Assembly: GCA_964551015.1 (NCBI GenBank)
Contig: CAZKBP010000021.1
Span: 1 to 64,000 of the forward strand
DNA length: 64,000 nt
DNA from: CAZKBP01 sp964551015
GTDB lineage: Bacteria; Bacteroidota; Bacteroidia; Cytophagales; Microscillaceae
Direction: 5' to 3'
In this document: positions 16,669 to 25,971 of the stretch, in pieces
Numbering within the stretch: the stretch's first letter is position 1
Layout: each line of letters begins with the position of its first letter
Made by a program: the position numbers and the translations under genes
The notes under the pieces: generated by a model
Told to the model about the DNA's origin: nothing
Seen by the model: the letters and a program-made list of their open reading frames with translations, nothing else
The model's database searches: none

Positions 16669-17409
16669 ATGCTTCAAGTCAAAAACATAGCGAAATCCTT
16701 TTCAGGAAAATCTATCTTAGAGTCATTATCGCTGGAGCTAGCTCCTCGGCAAATGCTCAGTATTTTGGGCAGGTCGGGTTGTGGCAAAACTACGCTGTTG
16801 AAAATCATCGCGGGCTTGGTGCAGCCCGACGCAGGAGAGATTTTCCTAGATCAGCAAGCGATTCAAGCCATTCCACCGCACCGCCGTAATATGGTTTACC
16901 TTTATCAAGAAGCTTTGCTCTTTCCTCATCTGAATGTCTTCGAGAATGTAGCCTTTGGCCTTCGCCTTCAGAAAAAGTCTGCTACTGAAATTCAAGAACG
17001 CACTCAAACCATGCTAGCAGATTTAGAGCTGAGCGATCAAAGCCAAAAAATGCCTCATCAGCTTTCAGGAGGCCAAAAACAACGAGTAGCTTTTGGAAGA
17101 GCGCTGATCATCAATCCGCCTCTTTTATTGCTGGACGAGCCTTTTGGCAACCTTGACCCCGAAACCCGCCAAAGCATGCAGCAATTACTCAAAAAAATAA
17201 TGACTCGCTATCAGACGCAGGGCATTTTCGTAACCCACGATCTCAAAGAAGCCATCCTGATGGGAGATCAAATCGCACTGATGCAAGCTGGAAATCTCAA
17301 GACATATGCACAATTGGAAGACTTTCTCCAAGACCCTCACTCACACGCTCAGGCCGAAATGGACTTTTGGCAAAAAATGGAAGCCTTGAAAATGAATTAT
17401 AAATTATAA
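16669..17409 (+). CDS. ABC transporter ATP-binding protein (YnjD-like)
   Basis: A cytoplasmic ATPase of 246 residues that would power the importer. Visible motifs are Walker A GRSGCGKT (34-41), a Q-loop in MVYLYQEALLFPHLNV, the signature LSGGQKQR, Walker B LLLLDEPF with the following D-loop, and the switch His in FVTHDLKEA. The ATG at 16669 starts directly before the family N terminus (MLQVKNIAKSF), so the upstream TTG at 16642 is not used. It lacks an extra C-terminal regulatory domain. Confidence 0.92.
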   Translation: MLQVKNIAKSFSGKSILESLSLELAPRQMLSILGRSGCGKTTLLKIIAGLVQPDAGEIFLDQQAIQAIPPHRRNMVYLYQEALLFPHLNVFENVAFGLRLQKKSATEIQERTQTMLADLELSDQSQKMPHQLSGGQKQRVAFGRALIINPPLLLLDEPFGNLDPETRQSMQQLLKKIMTRYQTQGIFVTHDLKEAILMGDQIALMQAGNLKTYAQLEDFLQDPHSHAQAEMDFWQKMEALKMNYKL

Positions 17410-17505
17410 ATTCCAAATTTCAAATTGCTTATCACCATTGGCAGAAACTAGCTCAGGATAATCGCATTTGCCATTTATAATCTGCCATTTTTAATTCAAA
17501 AAAAC
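17410..17505. repeat. AT-rich repeat-like spacer
   Basis: The spacer repeats ATTATAAATT and CCATTT(A/T)TAATCTGCCATTTTTAATT-like strings. A similar AT-rich text (AATTACAAATTGCAGATTACAAATT type) occurs at about 59618-59650. It looks like low-complexity intergenic repeat material and not a promoter of its own. Confidence 0.35.
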
Positions 17506-18444
17506 ATGAACTACCACCACTGCGAATCGCTTTACTGGGTTTTTACCCAACTTTGCAACGACCAATGCGACCATTGTTATAATCTCTCCGGCCCCAAGGG
17601 CGCACGCATCAGCGAGGAAGAATGCCTGATGATTATCGAGAATCTACCGGAACGAATTGATCGTTTGATTTTGTCGGGAGGCGAACCGCTGGCCGACCGT
17701 AAGAAACTTTACCTGATCTTGGATCGGCTTGCTGAAAGATATGGCCCTCAAACTCAGATTATGCTCCAAACTAATGGCGACCTGCTCACCGAAGAAATTC
17801 TAGATACGCTGATCAATAAGGGCGTGAGCCGCTTTGATATTGCCAGTATTGACCGCTACCACAAACAAGCCGGAGGAAGGCTCATGGAACTAGCCGAACT
17901 ATTCGAGTCCAGAGGAGTCAACGGCGATGAGAAGGAACCCTTGGTCAAAAAAGAAAATTATCTTCATCAGCGCGAACTAAGCTGGGGCTACTGGGGCGCT
18001 ACCGAAGATATGTGGCTGGGCGGTAATTGGGCGCGAGGTCGTGCTCTTTTGAAAAATAATTGGAAAAAAGACCCCACGCATAATTTCTGTAAAATCCTTT
18101 CGGGAGCGCGCAATTTCTTGGGAGGTTACGATGATATTCCCCAAGAAATTTCCATTCAATTGTGGCGCATCAATCCTTGTTGCCCTGGCACCAAATTCCC
18201 CATGGGCGATGCTCGTACCGAAAAGGTGGCTGAAGTGATGGAGCGCGTGGCACAGTCGCCTATTTTCCAAAAACTCAATGAAGGCGAAGCCTGGCAAATG
18301 GGAGCATCTATCGGGGTGAGTGAAGCCCATGCCAAAGCGCGTACGCAAGAGCTAAAAAATATCTGCCTCTGGTGCGATGAATTTTTTACCAAGCACTATG
18401 ATATGGAGAAATTAGCCCCCAAAACTGATTCATCAGGAGTTTGA
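17506..18444 (+). CDS. Radical SAM enzyme with C-terminal cysteines
   Basis: A cytoplasmic 4Fe-4S enzyme of 312 residues that would cleave S-adenosylmethionine to make a radical. The cluster motif is C17-x3-C21-x2-C24 (CNDQCDHC), followed by the GGEPL segment near 58-62. The C-terminal half contains NPCCPG and CLWC, which could hold an auxiliary cluster, although it is not a recognisable SPASM domain. Its substrate is unknown. It sits between the YnjBCD-like importer and the CHAT gene on the same strand with short gaps, so it may act on the imported compound. Confidence 0.88.
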   Translation: MNYHHCESLYWVFTQLCNDQCDHCYNLSGPKGARISEEECLMIIENLPERIDRLILSGGEPLADRKKLYLILDRLAERYGPQTQIMLQTNGDLLTEEILDTLINKGVSRFDIASIDRYHKQAGGRLMELAELFESRGVNGDEKEPLVKKENYLHQRELSWGYWGATEDMWLGGNWARGRALLKNNWKKDPTHNFCKILSGARNFLGGYDDIPQEISIQLWRINPCCPGTKFPMGDARTEKVAEVMERVAQSPIFQKLNEGEAWQMGASIGVSEAHAKARTQELKNICLWCDEFFTKHYDMEKLAPKTDSSGV

Positions 18445-18498
18445 AAAGAAGTTTGTAAATTTCCGATGATTTGTTTTAATTCAGGAAAATTTCAAATT

Positions 18499-19395
18499 AT
18501 GACCTTAGCCGAAATCAAAGATCAGGTAGCTTCTGAAAATATCAGCAAAGCCATCCGCAACCTATTGGCGTATCTCAAAAAACGAGACGACCGCGAGTTG
18601 ACCAATAGTATTCAAACCATACAGGGTAATCTCAGCTCCATCGAGAATGATCGAGACTTAGGATTGATGACTAATTCGGAAGTTATGGCCAATCAGGCCA
18701 AGATTCGGCGGTCGGTTCTCAATTTTATAGATAAAGCAGAGGCACTCTACGAAGGCGAGGTGAAGCGACCCGTCATTTTTTTAGCTTTTGCTAATGATCC
18801 CAAGGCTCCCTTAGACAACTTGGAAAAAGAAGAAGATAAGATTAATCGTGGCTTACGCGATTTGCACGATGACCAGCGAATAGAGATTTACAAAGAAAGC
18901 CACGCTGGTATTGATGATATTTATGCGACTTTTACGCGCTTCCGCGAAAGAATTTTGATTTTCCATTACGCTGGCCACGCCAATTCAGAGAAGCTACAAT
19001 TGAGTGGCGAAGACGCTCAGGCAGATGGTTTGGCGGAATTGATCCAACAACAAGCTCATCTTAGATTGGTATTTCTGAACGGCTGTTCTACCAGTGGGCA
19101 AGTGACCCGCTTGCTCGATCTGGGTATTCCTGCCATTATCGCGACCTCTACTCCCATCAATGATGAGAAAGCCACCAAGTTTGCGATTCAATTTTATCAA
19201 TCTTTGGCCGATGAAGCAACCTTGGAACAGGCCTTTACCGAAGCACGTTCTATCCTCAAGTCTCGTGGGCAAATGCCCGATCAAGCCTTTGAGATTCATC
19301 GTGGTTTGGGCTCTCGAAAACCCACTACCTTACCAGAAAATCCTTGGGGGCTTTATGTATCTAAAGATGAAGTACTAGATTGGAAATTAGCTTGA
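18499..19395 (+). CDS. EAD-CHAT caspase-like protease
   Basis: A compact 298-residue protein. Residues 1-85 form a helical effector-associated domain of the EAD11 type (AEIKDQVASENISKAIRNLL, RDDRELTNSIQTIQGNLSS, then LNFIDKAEA). Residues about 90-290 form a CHAT domain with the catalytic His in HYAGHAN (H160) and Cys in NGCSTSG (C196). EAD domains are adaptors that recruit partners in bacterial conflict systems, and CHAT is a caspase/separase-like peptidase. Usually a NACHT or other switch domain follows; here the protein ends right after CHAT. The ATG at 18499 is preferred over 18466. Confidence 0.87.
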   Translation: MTLAEIKDQVASENISKAIRNLLAYLKKRDDRELTNSIQTIQGNLSSIENDRDLGLMTNSEVMANQAKIRRSVLNFIDKAEALYEGEVKRPVIFLAFANDPKAPLDNLEKEEDKINRGLRDLHDDQRIEIYKESHAGIDDIYATFTRFRERILIFHYAGHANSEKLQLSGEDAQADGLAELIQQQAHLRLVFLNGCSTSGQVTRLLDLGIPAIIATSTPINDEKATKFAIQFYQSLADEATLEQAFTEARSILKSRGQMPDQAFEIHRGLGSRKPTTLPENPWGLYVSKDEVLDWKLA

Positions 19396-19404
19396 AACCA
19401 GAGC

Positions 19405-20166
19405 CTATAAACCTGGTGTCATGACATCAATTACACGGATTTGGCCTTGTTTGCCAAGATTAATTCCGGCCAATACCAGCCAGTCTGTATTAGGTATGCC
19501 CACGATAAACTCAAACACGGCTTCATTACTCGCCTTGTCAAAACGCACGAATTGGGGATGTTTGAGGATAGATCTTTCTAAAAACTCCTTGTCCAATAAA
19601 TCCAAGAAAAGCTCTTTGCGGATCGTCTTATTACCCGTGAGTATCCCGTCTACTTTGATAGAAATTTCTGTGCTGTAATTGTGAGAGATCAGGTAACTCT
19701 TCGCATTCGTCCCTCCGTAATCATACATTTCTTGAGCCACGAGGCTATCGTTCAAACAAGAAGTATTGTAGCTAATTTCGAATAAACCATCTTTGGCTTG
19801 TATGGCTGTATCTTCCGCTATGGAAGAATAGTCAGGAGCCAGATACTCAATCATAAGAGTTTGATCCAAGCTCGCCATGAGCTTTTTACGGGCAGATTCG
19901 TGCTGACTAAGCTTAGAAATAGGTTGGGAAGTTTTTTTGATTTCTTTGGGTGCATTGTTATTGCTGGTCAGGGTAGCCTTTGGCTTTTGGTTTGTATCAG
20001 CATTTGCAACTTCGGGGGTGGGATTTTCTGTAACTTTGCTATTTTTTTCTGGAAAGACCGTTGCGACATGGTCATCTTGGCGTGCTGATTCTTCCTTGTC
20101 TTGATTCTGACAAGAAGAAAAAGAACAAGTACTCAATAGCAAAAATATAAAGATATGGGTTCTCAT
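19405..20166 (-). CDS. Lipoprotein of unknown function
   Basis: A 253-residue exported lipoprotein with lipobox FSSC at about 17-20. A polar, Asn/Pro/Lys-rich low-complexity linker (about 22-85) is followed by a compact domain of about 165 residues with no recognised family. It ends 9 bp from the convergent EAD-CHAT gene. There is no obvious partner. Confidence 0.65.
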   Translation of the reverse strand: MRTHIFIFLLLSTCSFSSCQNQDKEESARQDDHVATVFPEKNSKVTENPTPEVANADTNQKPKATLTSNNNAPKEIKKTSQPISKLSQHESARKKLMASLDQTLMIEYLAPDYSSIAEDTAIQAKDGLFEISYNTSCLNDSLVAQEMYDYGGTNAKSYLISHNYSTEISIKVDGILTGNKTIRKELFLDLLDKEFLERSILKHPQFVRFDKASNEAVFEFIVGIPNTDWLVLAGINLGKQGQIRVIDVMTPGL

Positions 20167-20547
20167 TTGTTTCCAATTTAGATGTGATATGGAGCAGCAT
20201 CCTAGAATTTTGTACGAAAAGAAGATAAAAAGGGTGTTTACTGGAACAAATGAGCTGTATTAACAAGAAGTATTTCAGCAAGAAAAATCACATTAAATCT
20301 TTTAAAAACACAATAAATATTTTCCCTTTATTTTTCTTATAATTTTCTTTGGTGTCATTTATCAGAATATTCCCTTTTTCTCGTTCCGAGAGGCACTTGT
20401 GACAAATTTAGTCTAGTGAATTCTTGAGATGGCAGACCTTTCAGTTCTTGGATTTATATCACTAAGGTAATAATATTTACTAGCAAAAAGTTCGCTTACT
20501 TCCATGGATACTTGGTATTTTTTTTAATTGCCAAACTTTGTTCAAGC
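20167..20547. other. AT-rich intergenic region
   Basis: No gene, RNA or clear signal is seen. It separates two minus-strand genes. CAAACT (20532-20537) and AGTTTG (20550-20555) form a weak stem across the CNNM stop codon, but no U-tract follows on the minus strand. Confidence 0.4.
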
Positions 20548-21636
20548 TTAGTTTGATTTTTTGGGTGTGGCAGACTGGGAGGGTGTCTTGGTTTCATGGT
20601 TCCACTGCTTGGCTTGCGAAGCCCATTTTTCTTTGGCGTAGGCTTGTAAATCAGGCGTGTCGTCAAATTCATCCACGATCTCGATTCCTAAGAGCGTTTC
20701 TAATACATCTTCCATGGTTACGACTCCTGCTAGTCCGCCGTACTCATCCATGACCAAGGCAATGTGTTCGCGTGCAGCAATTAGTTTTTCATACAAATTA
20801 TTGACGGGCATTTTTTCTGAGACACGCATGATGGCTCTTCGCAGGGTGTGTAGAGGGAGGTCATATTCATCTTTAGCCATTTTATAGAGCAGATCGTGCT
20901 TGTGGATGAAGCCCGAGACTTGATCAATGTTTTCTTGATAAATGGGCATGCGGGTAAAGCGCAGATATTCTTCCTGCCGGTAAGTCTCCTCAATGGTGTT
21001 TTGCTCTGGAATAGCCACCACCACGGTGCGAGGAGTCATGATTTCTTTTACTTTGACTTGCTTGAATTTCAGAAGGTTTTTTAATGCTCTAGATTCTCCT
21101 TCCTCAAAGATTCCCTCTTGCTCACCGATTTCTGCCATTGCTGAGATTTCTGCTCGGCTGATTTTTGCCTCCTTATCTTGGCGAGCAATGAAGCGGGTAA
21201 TGAGCGTAGAAATTCTCACAAAAATTCCCAGCAAAAAAAGCAAAACTTGTAGAATACGCGCGGCTGAAGGTGCTAACTGCCGCCAATAGTTTGCCCCCAA
21301 GGACTTAGGAATAATCTCTGATAAGACGAGTATCAAAAGCGTCATCACCGTAGAAACAATCCCTACTGTAAAGCTATTATCCCCCCAGACCGCGTTGGCT
21401 TGCACCCCTACCCCAATGGAACCTACCGTGTGGGCGATGGTATTGAGGGATAGAATAGCGGCCAAGGGCTTATCAATTTCTTCTTTTTGTTTATATAAAA
21501 CCGGGGCAATTCGGCTTCCTTTCTGGCGCAAAGACTCGATGTAGCTCGGAGTTATACTCAGAATAATGGCTTCCAGAATAGAACAAAGAAAGGATACTGA
21601 CAAGGCCAGTAACATAAAAACAAGGAGTAAGATCAT
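20548..21636 (-). CDS. CNNM/DUF21 and CBS-domain membrane protein (HlyC/CorC family)
   Basis: A 362-residue inner-membrane protein. The N-terminal CNNM (DUF21) domain has about four helices (residues 1-150) with SLNTIAHTVGS and LSEIIPKSLGANYW. A CBS pair follows (about 200-320: EIMTPRTVVVAI, RMPIYQENIDQVSGF, VMDEYGGLAGVVTMEDVLETLLG). The C-terminal transporter-associated CorC_HlyC domain is absent; only a polar tail follows. Members are implicated in Mg2+ or Co2+ handling. It follows the GHL10 hydrolase gene on the same strand by about 100 bp. Confidence 0.92.
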   Translation of the reverse strand: MILLLVFMLLALSVSFLCSILEAIILSITPSYIESLRQKGSRIAPVLYKQKEEIDKPLAAILSLNTIAHTVGSIGVGVQANAVWGDNSFTVGIVSTVMTLLILVLSEIIPKSLGANYWRQLAPSAARILQVLLFLLGIFVRISTLITRFIARQDKEAKISRAEISAMAEIGEQEGIFEEGESRALKNLLKFKQVKVKEIMTPRTVVVAIPEQNTIEETYRQEEYLRFTRMPIYQENIDQVSGFIHKHDLLYKMAKDEYDLPLHTLRRAIMRVSEKMPVNNLYEKLIAAREHIALVMDEYGGLAGVVTMEDVLETLLGIEIVDEFDDTPDLQAYAKEKWASQAKQWNHETKTPSQSATPKKSN

Positions 21637-21744
21637 TTTCTGGTTTTTAGGTAAAGACTTGACTGATCAAATCACAGACAGTCTATGTTTTATAGACCAA
21701 CCAACTAGCGGCAAGAAAGGTAAGTTTTCTTTAAGTTTTGTCTG

Positions 21745-23253
21745 TCAACGAACTTGTAGGATATTCGGTTTGCTTTCATTATGCAAACGATCTACAGCCG
21801 TGACGGCAAAGAAATAACCATCTGCATCTTTCTTTGGTTTTTCTTCATAATAAACCCGTTCTTTTTGAATGGAGACAATGGCTCGTGGATCATTCAGATC
21901 AATGCTTTCTTGTGCTTGAAAGCGATAAATCACGTAGTAGTGAGGCTCTTCATTTTGGGGTGCTTTCCATTTGAGCAAAACCCGACGGGGCGTCTCGATG
22001 CTGCGCAATTTGCGGGGAGCATCGGGCACTTTTTGACCTTTCCAAGGCATTGCCGGGATCAGGGCAGGGTACTTGTAAAAACGCTCACGTAAAGTATCAC
22101 TCATAGAACGAGGATTGTCCATCAGGAATTCAGATCGAAAAAAAATACTGCCCAGAATGGTCTGATACTGTCGATTCATTTGTATTTGATTGGGTAGTTC
22201 CTCCAAATTTTGCCAGCTTGGATCACTGTCTTTGCCGATTTTGTAAAAAGCTTGTCCTATGTAGATATGCCGCCCGTAGCTATGCTCTGCCCACCACTGG
22301 CTCAGCACCTTGTAATTGGCACTGCGATGGTTCATGCTCCAGTATAGCTGAGGTGCAATATAATCAACCCAGCCTTCTTCCAACCATTTTAGCACATCTG
22401 CCCCCAGGTAATCGTAGGAAGTTTGTCCCACGGAAGTCGCCGAACCACGGCGGTCGTCTCGTTGATTGCGCCAAATGCCTAGGGGGCTAATGCCAAATTT
22501 CACGTGGGGTTTGGTGGCTTGGATGCTATCGTGAATCATCTCGATTAGTTGGTTGATGTTATCTCTTCGCCAGTCGCCTTTATCACTGAAGCCCTTGGAA
22601 TGGCGTCTAAACGTGAGTTCATCAGGAAAATCCTGTCCTCCCACTTTGTAGGGATAAAAATAATCATCAAACTGCACCCCATCTACATCATAGCGTTTGA
22701 CCACATCTAATACCACATCGGTAATGTACTGGCGCACCTCGGGTAAGCCCGGATCAAATTGCTTGTGATTGGCATAATTGATAAACCAGTAGGGACGTTT
22801 GTAAACCAGATGATTGAAAGCCACTTGGCTCACCTTGAGATTGAAAACGGCTCGAAAGGGATTAAACCAAGCGTGTAATTCCATATTACGCTTATGACAT
22901 TCTTCAATAATAAAAGCCAGTGGATCATAGTAAGGTTCAGGTTCTTTGCCTTGGCGCCCTCCTAGCCATTCTGACCAAGGCTCTTTATTACTATAATAAA
23001 AAGCATCGGCTGAGGGTCTTACCTGAAAAATCGCCGCATTCATCCCCAGTTTTTGGTGGTAATCAAGGATTTGAATAATTTCAGCTTGCTGTTCCTCAGA
23101 GCTTAAGCCAGGACGCGAGGGGAAGTCTTTGTTAGCTAGGGTTACAATCCAAAACGCCCGAAACTCTCGCTTGGGGTAGGGATAGCTCTTGTTTTGTGAA
23201 ACCCCACAACTTTGTAGTAAAAGGAAAGAGAATAATAATGCCAACCTGTTCAT
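21745..23253 (-). CDS. GHL10 (DUF187) glycoside hydrolase-like lipoprotein
   Basis: An exported lipoprotein of 502 residues (lipobox LQSC). The central domain is a GHL10/DUF187 TIM-barrel, recognised by EFRAFWIVTLANKDFPS, ELHAWFNPFRA, DGVQFDDYFYP and YIAPQLYWS; the last two carry the acidic residues expected at the active site. A fibronectin-III-like domain ends the protein (LLKWKAPQNEEPHYYVIYRF). The E. coli relative DigH (YddW) acts on denuded peptidoglycan glycan strands, so a cell-wall role is plausible. The ATG at 23253 is used; the upstream TTG is not needed. Confidence 0.9.
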   Translation of the reverse strand: MNRLALLFSFLLLQSCGVSQNKSYPYPKREFRAFWIVTLANKDFPSRPGLSSEEQQAEIIQILDYHQKLGMNAAIFQVRPSADAFYYSNKEPWSEWLGGRQGKEPEPYYDPLAFIIEECHKRNMELHAWFNPFRAVFNLKVSQVAFNHLVYKRPYWFINYANHKQFDPGLPEVRQYITDVVLDVVKRYDVDGVQFDDYFYPYKVGGQDFPDELTFRRHSKGFSDKGDWRRDNINQLIEMIHDSIQATKPHVKFGISPLGIWRNQRDDRRGSATSVGQTSYDYLGADVLKWLEEGWVDYIAPQLYWSMNHRSANYKVLSQWWAEHSYGRHIYIGQAFYKIGKDSDPSWQNLEELPNQIQMNRQYQTILGSIFFRSEFLMDNPRSMSDTLRERFYKYPALIPAMPWKGQKVPDAPRKLRSIETPRRVLLKWKAPQNEEPHYYVIYRFQAQESIDLNDPRAIVSIQKERVYYEEKPKKDADGYFFAVTAVDRLHNESKPNILQVR

Positions 23254-23440
23254 GCTTGCCAAATACAGTATCTTTTTAAGCTGTTTTCTGATTTATGCTA
23301 TTACACTTGGCTGCTAATTTTCTGCCAATTTTGGTGAATTTTGTTTCTTGAAAACAGCATTTTTCACAATAGGCAAAGATATAAATAGAATCAGAAGCTT
23401 GGGTGCTAAGTGGGGAGATTCTTGGAGAATATTTCGGATG

Positions 23441-23470
23441 AGGCCACGGGCTTAATAGGAGTCGTGGCCT
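23441..23470 (-). terminator. Inverted repeat at the phosphatase stop codon
   Basis: AGGCCACG (23441-23448) pairs with CGTGGCCT (23463-23470) around a 14-nt loop, and it overlaps the stop codon. No U-tract follows on the minus strand, so its role as a terminator is uncertain. Confidence 0.4.
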
Positions 23471-25670
23471 AGAGACGAATCCCTACGACGAGCATATCAT
23501 CTCGTTGTTCGGCGTTTTGTTGAAACTCTAAAATTTTAACGATTAGCTCGGTTTTCTGTCTTTCTAGCGATTGGTGGTGGTGCTCTAGAATAAACTCTTT
23601 GAAGCGCTTTTGTCCAAATTTTTTGCGTTGGGGGTTGGGATTATCTCGAAGCCCATCGCTGGATAAATAAAGCAAATCACCACTTTCCAGAATCATTTCG
23701 CGATTGCTAAAGCTACGATTCAAGCTATGAAAATACCCCCCAATCGAGAGTCGGTCTCCTTTTATCCGAGTGAGCTCTCCGGTTTGAAATCTGTGAAGGA
23801 GCAACTCATTTTTAGCTCCAGCGTACACCAGCTTGGTATGCACATCCGATAGTTTTTCTAAGACACAAATTCCTATATCCATTCCGTCGTTATTTCCAGA
23901 CTCTTTTTGCCTCAGCCCTTTTATGATTCCCACGTGCAATAGCTCCAAGATCCAAGCGGGATCGGTTACTTTCTTTTCGTTGATGATTTCATTGAGCAAA
24001 GTATTACCGATCATGGACATAAACGCACCCGGCACGCCGTGTCCCGTACAATCTACTACGGCCAAGATGATTTTATCCTTATGCCTAGAGAGCCAGTAAA
24101 AATCTCCTGATACAATTTCTCGGGGCTTATAAAGGACAAAGTGTTCTTTGAATAGCCCGTTGAGGTCTTCTTCGGTGGGTAGTAGTGCTTTTTGAATATT
24201 ACCAGCATAATTGAGGCTTTGGCTGATCTGGGTATTTTGATGAATCAAAGCTCGGTTTTTTTGCTCAAGTGCTTCTTGGGTCGTATGCAGTTCGTCCATA
24301 TTTTGGCGAATCTCTTCTTCACTGGCGAGTAGCTCCTCGTTGGTTTCGGTCAACTCCTTGGTACGCTGAATGACCTGCTCCTCCAGACGTTGGTTGATAT
24401 CTATTTGCAGTTTTTCGTTTTCTTCTAATTGTTGGATAAAAGCTTGTTGAGCCTCCAGTCTTTCTTCTTCATTGAGCAAATTCCGATGTCCCAGCCCAAG
24501 CGAAAAAATAGCCAGTTCTAGAGTAGCTCCAATCAAGAGTGGCAAATGCGCTTGCTGGGGCGGTAAATAGGAATTCAAAATCAATAAGCCCAGAATACCA
24601 GCGACCCAAAAGGCATTGGCAAAGATAAAATAATGAACCAGTTCGTTGCCCTTCCTGTAAAATAAGAAGCTTCCCACGATAGCAAAAAGGACTTGAATCA
24701 AATTATACAAGGCAGTAATTCCGCGTACCCATACCATGTTTTGCTCATAAAAGGCTCCTACGGCCAAGGCAAATAATAATAAGCCGATGAGCATTAAGCC
24801 TAATATTCCTTTGTCTATTTTAGGAAAATCTCGCTTCGTCTTCAAAAACCTTCGGATAAAAGCCAAATAAAAAAGAGGAGCCACCAGCAAACTCAGAGTC
24901 AGATAATGGCGAAGGCTCCTTTCTGGAAACATTAAATCACTGATAAAATCGCTCTGATTGGCATAGTAAACCAATATGAAGGCTATATAACTAGCATAAT
25001 ACAAATAAGGGCGATCTCCAGAAATGGCAAAAAATAGCAAATGAAACAACAGCATAATCCCCAAAGAGCCTAATAAAAAAACCCTCAGGAGCATAGCAGG
25101 ATAAAAGTGCGCATACCAGTGGTTGAGCGGCTCTAAGTAAAGATTTTCATAATGGATGGCTGGATAGCGATATTGATTCTTCAGGCGAACGTAGATGATG
25201 TAATTGCTTTTCTCCTCTAAACGAAGCTTCAATTGCAAGGGAGGACCCATCACCATGTTTTGCTGACTATTGGGAACCTGAAGCCCAGCTTTTGCCCAAG
25301 ATACGTACGATCCGTTGGCCTGAGGTAAGAACACTTCCATTTCGTCTAGTTGCACAGGGGTATGTAATATCCACTCTTGACTGTAATCCAAATGGTATGC
25401 TAAGTGTATTTTTATCCAATAAGTACTTTGGGAGGCAAGTTTACGAGGGCGTGCCGAATAGGGCTGGAATTTTGCTTGTACCTCAGGCGAGCATACTTGG
25501 TCTATACTCAGCTGGTTCTGAGGGTCGCTTAGGATAGCCATTCCCTTGTCTAAATGGTAGCGATGCAGGTTATTTCTGATAATAAAAGGATCAAGGGGCT
25601 CGACTTGTGCCCCGACCTGAATCGGGATAGGGCCGAGTAGAAGCATATATAAGAAAATTCTATATTTCAT
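23469..25670 (-). CDS. 7TMR-DISM sensor with SpoIIE-type PP2C phosphatase
   Basis: A 733-residue inner-membrane signalling protein. A signal peptide leads to a periplasmic 7TMR-DISM extracellular domain (about 20-180: STYWIKIHL, HTPVQLDEMEVFLP), then seven membrane helices (about 185-395), a coiled coil (about 400-490), and a C-terminal PP2C-SpoIIE phosphatase. The phosphatase shows PREIVSGDFYW, VVDCTGHGVPGAFMS, GNNDGMDI and LSSDGLRD, so the metal-binding Asp residues are present. It would dephosphorylate a partner, perhaps an anti-sigma antagonist, but none is nearby. The ATG at 25670 is used in place of GTG. An inverted repeat overlaps its stop codon. Confidence 0.92.
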   Translation of the reverse strand: MKYRIFLYMLLLGPIPIQVGAQVEPLDPFIIRNNLHRYHLDKGMAILSDPQNQLSIDQVCSPEVQAKFQPYSARPRKLASQSTYWIKIHLAYHLDYSQEWILHTPVQLDEMEVFLPQANGSYVSWAKAGLQVPNSQQNMVMGPPLQLKLRLEEKSNYIIYVRLKNQYRYPAIHYENLYLEPLNHWYAHFYPAMLLRVFLLGSLGIMLLFHLLFFAISGDRPYLYYASYIAFILVYYANQSDFISDLMFPERSLRHYLTLSLLVAPLFYLAFIRRFLKTKRDFPKIDKGILGLMLIGLLLFALAVGAFYEQNMVWVRGITALYNLIQVLFAIVGSFLFYRKGNELVHYFIFANAFWVAGILGLLILNSYLPPQQAHLPLLIGATLELAIFSLGLGHRNLLNEEERLEAQQAFIQQLEENEKLQIDINQRLEEQVIQRTKELTETNEELLASEEEIRQNMDELHTTQEALEQKNRALIHQNTQISQSLNYAGNIQKALLPTEEDLNGLFKEHFVLYKPREIVSGDFYWLSRHKDKIILAVVDCTGHGVPGAFMSMIGNTLLNEIINEKKVTDPAWILELLHVGIIKGLRQKESGNNDGMDIGICVLEKLSDVHTKLVYAGAKNELLLHRFQTGELTRIKGDRLSIGGYFHSLNRSFSNREMILESGDLLYLSSDGLRDNPNPQRKKFGQKRFKEFILEHHHQSLERQKTELIVKILEFQQNAEQRDDMLVVGIRL

Positions 25671-25971
25671 CACCTAAAAGATTTACTGAATATGATTTTT
25701 GGATAATCAGTTGGATGGAAAACCGTCCGGCTGAATTGAAAAGTACAGATTATCTAAATCAGGAAGTTCTGACAAATGAGATGAGCCACAGCCTTCTTTT
25801 GAAGTAATGAATTGCTAAAAGAATGAGTCAATTTTTATTCCAATTCTCAAAGCATTTAGCACTAAAATAGGCGGATTTCTTACAAGAAAGGGGATTAAGA
25901 GCATTTATAGCTAGTTTGAGGCAGAGAAAACAGGAGAAAACCTACTCGGATAGGTTTTCTCCTGCCTGGCA
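25671..25971. other. AT-rich intergenic region with terminator at the right end
   Basis: No gene is visible. The only clear element is the 14-bp hairpin at 25931-25964 that terminates the dehalogenase gene. Confidence 0.45.
25931..25964 (-). terminator. Intrinsic terminator of the SDR-dehalogenase operon
   Basis: CAGGAGAAAACCTA (25931-25944) and TAGGTTTTCTCCTG (25951-25964) form a perfect 14-bp stem with a 6-nt loop. On the minus strand a short T-run (TTTTC) follows. It lies just past the dehalogenase stop codon. Confidence 0.85.

Noticed and set aside
20532..20555. Possible terminator of the CNNM gene
   Set aside because: The stem overlaps the stop codon, and an A-run, not a T-run, follows on the minus strand.
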